A program made the position numbers and the translations under genes. The notes beneath the pieces were generated by a model. That model ran no database searches and had not been told where the DNA came from. It saw only the letters and a program-made list of their open reading frames with translations. Shown here one piece after another: positions 6,350 to 10,522 of a stretch of 10,522 nucleotides of DNA (its first letter is position 1; each line of letters begins with the position of its first letter). The stretch is from Nitrososphaerales archaeon TH5896 (GTDB lineage: Archaea; Thermoproteota; Nitrososphaeria; Nitrososphaerales; Nitrososphaeraceae): NCBI GenBank assembly GCA_014523625.1, contig JAATVP010000105.1, forward strand, positions 1 to 10,522. Reading direction: 5' to 3'.

Positions 6350-7189
6350 TTAACTCCCAATCTTAACCGTCTCATAGCATGCGGATCTTACGGTTTCAAC
6401 AGCAGACAATACGGCCAACGTACTAGTCCGCGGATTTTCTGGATGAGGTATGTTACTTGCAACTATTTGTAAAACCCCAAAATCTCCTCTGACATCTATT
6501 TCGTGTCGGTTAACCTTTATGTTTGGATCGGCAACTATTTTCACTTTGATTTTGGCGATGTTCCCTGTTGCAAGTGCTAACGCGGCAAAGACATTCACAT
6601 TTGACGGAAACAACTTAACTGCTTTGCGGACATCTCCATCATACAAGACTGTCCTATTACTGAGTTCCTGTAAGTGTATATCCTCGAAGATATCGAAATA
6701 GGGGGCTCCAGCCAACGATTTGGGATTTTTAGTTGTAGTAATCGTAATCTCGTCTAAATTGTTTCGGGCTGACCTTATAGCGTCTATACCAGCGATTGCT
6801 CCAGTCGGAATGTGGATAACGCCAGTATGTCTTGCAGCCTCTGATTCAAGCTCCTTCAATAAAGTGTCGTCAACTAATTCACCTACACTGAAAATGATTA
6901 GATACTTTCCGTCAGATAAGATCTGCTTAGCATACTGTCGGACTGCAGCCCCACTTGCAGATTCTACTATAATTTGAGTACTCTCATATGATTCAGAGTC
7001 AAAAAGCAAATACGGATCAGAAAACATCGTTGGTTTTTCATTCGTTAATAGTTTCTTCGCAACTTCCAATCTCTCGGAAGACAAATCAACAATAAAGCTC
7101 AACCGTGCTAGTGACAAATAGCCGCTATCTATTGATTTTGCAATTTGATAGCCTATCGTTCCGAAACCTATTATCCCGACCTTTTTCAA
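6350..7189 (-). CDS. nadX: L-aspartate dehydrogenase (NAD biosynthesis)
   Basis: The enzyme oxidises L-aspartate to iminoaspartate with NAD(P)+, supplying quinolinate synthase in place of the flavoprotein NadB. The 279-residue protein has a Rossmann GFGTIG at 8-13, VESASG at 75-80, FSVGELVD at 100-107, IPTGAIAGIDA at 127-137, and SNVNVFAALALA at about 196-207. His229 in NRHEI is the conserved catalytic histidine of this family. IPHPENPRTS (247-256) matches the family's C-terminal signature. The start is TTG at 7189, fixed by an in-frame stop a short way upstream and by the Rossmann motif at the extreme N-terminus. It lies 44 nt after the ribosomal S30e gene on the same strand, so read-through from that promoter is likely; a weaker AATTTAAT-type box just upstream could add its own start. 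nadA and nadC are close by. Confidence 0.93.
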   Translation of the reverse strand: MKKVGIIGFGTIGYQIAKSIDSGYLSLARLSFIVDLSSERLEVAKKLLTNEKPTMFSDPYLLFDSESYESTQIIVESASGAAVRQYAKQILSDGKYLIIFSVGELVDDTLLKELESEAARHTGVIHIPTGAIAGIDAIRSARNNLDEITITTTKNPKSLAGAPYFDIFEDIHLQELSNRTVLYDGDVRKAVKLFPSNVNVFAALALATGNIAKIKVKIVADPNIKVNRHEIDVRGDFGVLQIVASNIPHPENPRTSTLAVLSAVETVRSACYETVKIGS

Positions 7190-7233
7190 GAGGATTTCAG
7201 GAACAATTTAATACTGTACTATTCGGTAAAGCA

Positions 7234-7413
7234 CTAACGTCTCGGCCCTCTTTCAGGTTTCCTTTGACCAGGAGCCCTTCTTTTTTCGAACCGCTTACTA
7301 TAATTATTCTTGTTACGCAACCGGGATATGGGACTATCTCTAACCTTTCCTTGAATCTTTGGAGTTTGCCCTCTAACCTTTCCAGCCTTAGTTAAGGATC
7401 CATGGGTCGGCAT
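7234..7413 (-). CDS. rps30e: Ribosomal protein S30e (59 aa)
   Basis: I found this by hand translation. It begins [20 protein letters not shown], which matches the S30e signature HGSL(A/T)xAGKVRxQTPK, and continues with a very basic stretch including [18 protein letters not shown]30e is a small protein of the 30S subunit found in archaea and eukaryotes (where it is fused to FUBI). A length of about 60 residues is normal. The ATG at 7413 is preceded by a strong TATA box centred about 29 nt upstream, so the mRNA should be leaderless or nearly so. It stands 44 nt upstream of nadX on the same strand, probably as the first gene of a bicistronic unit. An alternative identity is unlikely, given the near-exact N-terminal motif. 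Confidence 0.93.
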   Translation of the reverse strand: MPTHGSLTKAGKVRGQTPKIQGKVRDSPISRLRNKNNYSKRFEKRRAPGQRKPERGPRR

Positions 7414-7437
7414 TTAATTAATGACTATATAATACAC

Positions 7438-7446
7438 TTATATAAA
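7438..7446 (-). promoter_or_regulatory. TATA box of the S30e-nadX unit
   Basis: On the - strand this reads TTTATATAA, centred about 29 nt before the S30e ATG at 7413. A second A/T-rich box, TATATAAT at 7426-7433, lies too close to that ATG to serve it. On the + strand it could drive a rightward transcript beginning near 7457, so the region may be a divergent promoter. Confidence 0.6.
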
Positions 7447-7677
7447 TTCTAAACCTAATAAATGGTAGACTTAAACAAAAAGGTAGAACTAAGAGCATGG
7501 GTCTCTTGAATACAGTTCTAAATGTGCTTCCCGGGCATCCTTTGTGGGTAGCGGGCAAAGCTGTAAATTAGTTGCGTAGTCGCCTCAAATTAACAGTGAG
7601 ATTAACTTATGGCTAGAAAAGGTGGTTTTCTTATGGTAATATAGTGAGAAAGTTACAGGTTATCTACCACCGAACAC

Positions 7678-7791
7678 ATGGAGATCGGGTCATTTTCGGC
7701 TAATAATGGGGTAACTATCAGGTTAAAGGGGCAACAATTGCCCGTTGATCGGAAGAAGGTTGCAAATCCATCCTGGATTGTACTGCTTTAA
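7678..7791 (+). CDS. Short ORF of unknown function (37 aa), possibly a gene remnant
   Basis: The frame runs from ATG 7678 to TAA 7789-7791. Its composition looks protein-like: a GVTIRLKGQQLPVDRKK segment followed by a hydrophobic WIVLL end. The pattern of two beta strands with a VD-[KR]-K turn is reminiscent of the N-terminal strands of metallo-beta-lactamase-fold nucleases (...DPKK...), which would normally continue into an HxHxDH motif. Here the frame stops first and I see no such motif in the other frames downstream. A TAATATAG stretch (about 7637-7644) could act as a TATA box. It ends 35 nt before nadA. It could be a tiny functional protein, a decayed fragment, or chance. Confidence 0.25.
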   Translation: MEIGSFSANNGVTIRLKGQQLPVDRKKVANPSWIVLL

Positions 7792-7794
7792 ATT
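7787..7794 (+). promoter_or_regulatory. Probable TATA box of nadA
   Basis: TTTAAATT is centred about 36 nt before the nadA ATG at 7827, predicting a leader of about 10 nt. It overlaps the stop codon of the 37-codon ORF. A second A/T-rich run, 7813-7826, abuts the ATG and is too close to be the TATA box for that start. Confidence 0.45.
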
Positions 7795-7826
7795 GCGTGG
7801 ACGTTCAATCCCTTTAAAATATAATA

Positions 7827-8771
7827 ATGTTAGAAATGGAAAATTACGATGCAAGAATAAAAACGCTGAAGAAAGAGTTGAACGCTGTGATCCTGGCTCA
7901 TAACTACCAGAACCCAGAAATCCAGGACATTGCAGATTTTGTTGGTGATTCACTGGCCCTTTCTAGGGCAGCTGCCGGTACTGACGCAGATCTTATTGTA
8001 TTTTGTGGGGTCCACTTTATGGCTGAGACAGCTGCTATATTGTGCCCCGAAAAAACGGTACTAATACCGGATACTCAGGCGGGATGTTCTCTGGCTTCCG
8101 CTATTAGTGCTGATGAACTTATCAGATGGAAATCAAAGCATCCAGAGGCTGTCGTTATTAGTTATGTCAACACAACAGCGGAAATTAAAGCCTTGTCTGA
8201 TTATTGCTGTACCTCATCTAATGCGGTAGAAATTACAAATTCAATTCCAGTCGATAAGGAGATACTTTTCCTACCAGACATGTTCTTAGGGTCATATGTC
8301 GCTAGGCAAACTGGCAGGAAGAATATGCATATTTGGCCAGGCGAATGTCACGTGCATGCAGGGATGACCTTTCGTGATATAAACAGGTGTCTAGATGCAG
8401 AATCCAACGCCGAACTTTTAATTCATCCCGAATGTGGCTGTACTACGTCAGCACTATATCATTATGGAGAAGGTGATTTCAACAAATCTTGTCATGTACT
8501 CTCTACTGAGGGAATGATAAAATATGCATCTTCATCACATTCCAATAAATTCATAGTGGCTACTGAAATCGGTATTCTTCATAGGATGAAAAATCAGAAT
8601 CCTGACAAGACCTTCGTACCGTTGAAGGAGGATGCAATATGCAAATATATGAAGATGATCACGCTCGAGAAGGTGTATTATTCTCTAAGGAAAAAAGTTT
8701 ATGTGGTGAATGTTCCAGATAAAGTGAGGTCAAGAGCAAGACTTGCAATTGAAAGGATGCTTGCCGTGTGA
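7827..8771 (+). CDS. nadA: Quinolinate synthase
   Basis: NadA condenses iminoaspartate with dihydroxyacetone phosphate to give quinolinate, using a [4Fe-4S] cluster. The 314-residue protein shows AHNYQ (24-28), DIADFVGDSLALSR (34-47), FCGVHFMAETA (59-69), YVNTTAEIKALSDYCCTSSNA (113-133), HPECGC (200-205) and the TEIGILHRMK segment (246-255). The three cluster ligands are Cys87 (TQAGC), Cys174 (PGEC, followed by HVH) and Cys272 (EDAIC), at the spacing of the Thermotoga/Pyrococcus enzymes. Several further cysteines (60, 73, 127, 128, 203, 205) could be redox-active. Start: ATG 7827, with ATG 7836 as an alternative only three codons in; both precede the conserved LKKE-AVILAHNYQ region. The gene is single on the + strand and convergent with nadC; nadX, which makes its substrate, is about 0.6 kb away on the other strand. 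Confidence 0.96.
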   Translation: MLEMENYDARIKTLKKELNAVILAHNYQNPEIQDIADFVGDSLALSRAAAGTDADLIVFCGVHFMAETAAILCPEKTVLIPDTQAGCSLASAISADELIRWKSKHPEAVVISYVNTTAEIKALSDYCCTSSNAVEITNSIPVDKEILFLPDMFLGSYVARQTGRKNMHIWPGECHVHAGMTFRDINRCLDAESNAELLIHPECGCTTSALYHYGEGDFNKSCHVLSTEGMIKYASSSHSNKFIVATEIGILHRMKNQNPDKTFVPLKEDAICKYMKMITLEKVYYSLRKKVYVVNVPDKVRSRARLAIERMLAV

Positions 8772-8790
8772 TATGGTTTGCCCTTTCAAT

Positions 8791-8812
8791 CTCAATCCGA
8801 ATGAGAATTGAG
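8791..8812 (+). other. Small inverted repeat in the nadA/nadC convergent spacer
   Basis: CTCAAT (8791-8796) and ATTGAG (8807-8812) form a 6-bp stem with a 10-nt loop, about 20 nt beyond the nadA stop in the 86-nt convergent spacer. It could help end either transcript, but the stem is short and no long T-run follows. Confidence 0.25.
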
Positions 8813-8857
8813 GATGAGTAGACAACCTGAAATACTTGATAACTTCCCCATTCTATT

Positions 8858-9754
8858 TTAGGATTTGATAGTCATACTAAAATCGACTGCAGTAGTAGAA
8901 TGTGTCATTGAACCTACCGATATGAAATCCGGATTTAGCTGAGCAAATTCTTGAAAATTAGACTCATTGATACCGCCTGAAATCTCAACAAGTACGCGAT
9001 TTCTTAGGCCCAAATCACGCAATTTAGAGAGGGCCGCCTTCGCGTTATCCACGGAAAAGTTGTCCAACATTACGATATCTGCACCGGCTGCAACAACTGA
9101 AATGAGTTCATCTTCTGTACGAACTTCGCATTCTATTTGTCTGCTCTTTCCGGCTTGTTTCCTAGCTATTTTTACGCAATCACTAGCATTTCCCACAATT
9201 GCGATATGATTATCCTTTATGAGGATCATGTCGTATAGTCCCATTCGGTGAGGATGCCCACCTCCGATCGCTATGGCCTTCTTATCGAATATCCGCATCC
9301 CAGGAGATGTCTTTCTCGTAGCTGTGATTCTAGTATTAACGCCAAGCTTTCTTAGGAGTACATTGTATTTTCTGCTTTCTGTTGCTACTCCGCTCATGCG
9401 CATCAGCAAGTTTAAGCCAGTTCGTTCGGCTTTGAGTATCGCTTTTGCATCCCCCTTCACAGCTATTACTTGTTGATTGTTGGTAACAATCGCCCCATCT
9501 TCAACTAATTTCGTAGTACAGCAGCCGCAAATATCCAATGCAATACATGCTTCCTCAACGCCACAAATCACAACACCTTTTGTGGTCCCCTTACACCACA
9601 CCTCTGCTTCGGCATAGAAATCTGCCGGTATCACTGCTTCACTTGTAATATCACCGCTACCAAGGTCCTCTTCAAGATACGAATGAATCCGATTTCGTCG
9701 ATATAGATACTCGTATAAGGGCACATTATTTTCTGGTTCTACCAGAGAAGTCAT
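8858..9754 (-). CDS. nadC: Nicotinate-nucleotide pyrophosphorylase (quinolinate phosphoribosyltransferase)
   Basis: NadC converts quinolinate and PRPP to nicotinate mononucleotide, CO2 and pyrophosphate, the third step of de novo NAD synthesis. The 298-residue protein has EEDLGSGDITSE (28-39), ERTGLNLLMRMSGVAT (110-125), ATRKTSPGMR (145-154), GGGHPHRMGLYDMILIKDNH (164-183), IECEVRTEDE (207-216), DIVMLDNFS (226-234) and VEISGGIN (256-263). All are standard type II phosphoribosyltransferase motifs, including the basic residues that bind quinolinate. The ATG (9752-9754) overlaps the spt4 stop TGA (9751-9753) as ATGA, indicating translational coupling in an rpoE1-spt4-nadC transcript. A cysteine-rich patch (Cys76, Cys78, Cys79) lies in the N-terminal domain. 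It is convergent with nadA. Confidence 0.96.
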   Translation of the reverse strand: MTSLVEPENNVPLYEYLYRRNRIHSYLEEDLGSGDITSEAVIPADFYAEAEVWCKGTTKGVVICGVEEACIALDICGCCTTKLVEDGAIVTNNQQVIAVKGDAKAILKAERTGLNLLMRMSGVATESRKYNVLLRKLGVNTRITATRKTSPGMRIFDKKAIAIGGGHPHRMGLYDMILIKDNHIAIVGNASDCVKIARKQAGKSRQIECEVRTEDELISVVAAGADIVMLDNFSVDNAKAALSKLRDLGLRNRVLVEISGGINESNFQEFAQLNPDFISVGSMTHSTTAVDFSMTIKS

Positions 9755-9939
9755 GAAGCTTTCAGAGCATATTTGTGAGGGACGTGAATATCAAGTGTTG
9801 CGGCCACATGAGAATTTGGAGGATCAAATACCAGTATCATTCCTGTCCAGTGCGGAGTCAAATCAGTAGAACTACACACAGGACAAACCTTCCCGATGGT
9901 CAACGCCTTACATTTCTTACAAGCAAGTTCCCTAGGCAT
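9751..9939 (-). CDS. spt4: Transcription elongation factor Spt4 (RNA polymerase subunit E'')
   Basis: This 62-residue zinc protein begins RELACKKCKAL and continues with KVCPVCSS, giving a four-cysteine ribbon: Cys7, Cys10, Cys19 and Cys22. A short beta core follows, with WTGMILVFDPPNS (about 31-43), which is diagnostic for archaeal Spt4/RpoE2. It pairs with Spt5 (NusG-like, not in this window) to close the RNA polymerase clamp and improve processivity. Its length is typical. The ATG (9937-9939) shares one base with the rpoE1 stop (TAATG) and its own stop overlaps the nadC start (ATGA), so it is the middle gene of a tightly overlapped unit. The rpoE1-spt4 pairing is conserved widely in archaea and supports the call. 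Confidence 0.95.
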   Translation of the reverse strand: MPRELACKKCKALTIGKVCPVCSSTDLTPHWTGMILVFDPPNSHVAATLDIHVPHKYALKAS

Positions 9940-10522
9940 TACTTACTTGAACCCCGCTTTTTTTCCTTTATTGGAACCGTAGACTGAGTCTGTTGTGACT
10001 TCAGGACATCCTGCTCAATCCAATCCAGGGCACCCAAAAATGGCTGTCTACACGTAATTCCTATTTTCCCCATTGCAGCCCCCTTACCTAGACTGACTGC
10101 TGTTATCCTCCCTCTCAATCTAGACCCAATTTTAATAGACCTGGAAGACTGATTTGCTAAAATTAAACCCTGCTTCACATCACTCTTAAGGAAGTCGTCT
10201 GTTATCTGAGACAAATGAAGTAACGCATCGGTGGGTCCTATCCTGACAAATGCTCCAAAATCGGTGATTTCAACTATCTCTCCTTCAACTATCTCCTGCA
10301 ATCTTGGGTAGAAAGTCAGGGCCTTAAAATTTACTCTATGATAGGTAGCGCCGTCTCCTGCGACGAGTTTACCTACGGGGTTCGTAGACGCCTCTATAAT
10401 CATGATAACATACCCAAGCTCAGGGCTAATCATGCTCTCGTACTTCTCTTTAAGAATTCCAATCGCAGTTCTGTTAAGAGATGGGGTTAATCTATCAGGT
10501 GGGATTCTTATAACGTCGCTCA
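9939..10522 (-). CDS. rpoE1: RNA polymerase subunit Rpo7/RpoE' (5' end beyond window)
   Basis: This is the archaeal Rpb7 homologue, which with Rpo4 forms the RNA polymerase stalk that binds nascent RNA. The C-terminal S1 domain is clear: EGEIVEITDFGAFVRIGP and the DALLHLSQITDDF segment. An ATG at 10433 could be taken as the start, but the frame stays open to the window edge. The upstream codons read DVIRIPPDRL, then LKEKYESMISPELG, which is the expected N-terminal RNP domain (compare VRVPPxxF...LREKYEGRIDxDLG in other archaea). About 193 codons are visible and probably only some ten are missing. The tail is Gln/Lys/Ser-rich. The stop TAA overlaps the spt4 ATG by one base. The promoter lies outside the window. 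Confidence 0.95.
   Translation of the reverse strand, partial: SDVIRIPPDRLTPSLNRTAIGILKEKYESMISPELGYVIMIIEASTNPVGKLVAGDGATYHRVNFKALTFYPRLQEIVEGEIVEITDFGAFVRIGPTDALLHLSQITDDFLKSDVKQGLILANQSSRSIKIGSRLRGRITAVSLGKGAAMGKIGITCRQPFLGALDWIEQDVLKSQQTQSTVPIKEKKRGSSK

Larger units (their letters stand above)
7450..7826. other. Unassigned spacer between S30e and nadA
   Basis: This 377-nt stretch has no recognisable gene family over most of its length. It holds a 15-codon frame from ATG 7462, a 24-codon hydrophobic frame at 7497-7571, an 11-codon frame starting near 7610, and the 37-codon frame listed separately. GGTGGT (7621-7626) can pair with ACCACC (7666-7671). GGGCAA and TTGCCC (7729-7743) form a tight 6-bp hairpin. 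I found no tRNA, RNase P, SRP or clear C/D-box features. It may be a leader or non-coding RNA, decayed coding sequence, or plain spacer. Confidence 0.4.

Noticed and set aside
7105..7395. 96-codon + strand frame over nadX 5' end and S30e
   Set aside because: It is antisense to the well-supported S30e and nadX genes and has no recognisable domain.
7729..7743. GGGCAA/TTGCCC hairpin as a terminator
   Set aside because: No T-run follows and it lies inside the 37-codon frame just ahead of the nadA promoter, so termination there makes little sense.
1..10522. Mobile element, CRISPR array or defence system
   Set aside because: I found no transposase, integrase, direct-repeat array or toxin/nuclease modules; the genes are housekeeping or metabolic.

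Overview
This window looks like a piece of an ammonia-oxidising-type archaeal chromosome (Nitrososphaeria/Thaumarchaeota, probably the Nitrososphaera/Nitrosocosmicus side). The evidence is the mix of archaeal information-processing genes: RNA polymerase subunit Rpo7/RpoE', Spt4, ribosomal protein S30e, a tRNA-splicing endonuclease and a small TRAM-domain protein. The DNA is A+T-rich, several genes appear to start at TTG or GTG, and TATA-like boxes lie about 20-30 nt before start codons, which suggests leaderless or nearly leaderless mRNAs. The lineage call is inference from gene content; no rRNA or other definitive marker is present. No mobile element, CRISPR array or tRNA was recognised.

Layout, left to right. 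(1) Positions 1-581 hold two very small C2H2-type zinc-finger genes on the + strand, both apparently starting at TTG. (2) Positions 587-1351 hold a TauE/SafE-type membrane exporter on the - strand. It diverges from (3) a short homoserine dehydrogenase at 1459-2493. (4) Positions 2608-3815 hold a two-gene + strand unit, a PhoU-like/DUF47-type helical protein and tRNA-splicing endonuclease EndA, coupled by a TGATG stop/start overlap and followed by hairpins. (5) Positions 4067-5857 hold a 596-residue tandem-SDR protein laid out like one half of the bifunctional malonyl-CoA reductase of Chloroflexus, but with the SDR catalytic lysine apparently replaced by glutamine. (6) Positions 5989-7413 (- strand) hold a TRAM protein, an aspartate dehydrogenase (NadX) and, upstream of it, a 59-codon ribosomal protein S30e gene. 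(7) Positions 7414-7826 are mostly unassigned, with divergent TATA-like boxes and a curious 37-codon ORF. (8) Positions 7827-9754 hold quinolinate synthase NadA (+) convergent with quinolinate phosphoribosyltransferase NadC (-). (9) NadC is the last gene of an overlapping - strand unit rpoE1-spt4-nadC that runs off the right edge.

The main functional theme is de novo NAD synthesis from aspartate. NadX oxidises aspartate to iminoaspartate (in place of NadB), NadA condenses this with dihydroxyacetone phosphate to give quinolinate, and NadC converts quinolinate to nicotinate mononucleotide. All three genes sit within about 3.4 kb, but on three separate transcripts. Two of those appear to be shared with translation (S30e) or transcription (Rpo7, Spt4) genes. 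The most unusual individual gene is the malonyl-CoA-reductase-like tandem SDR.
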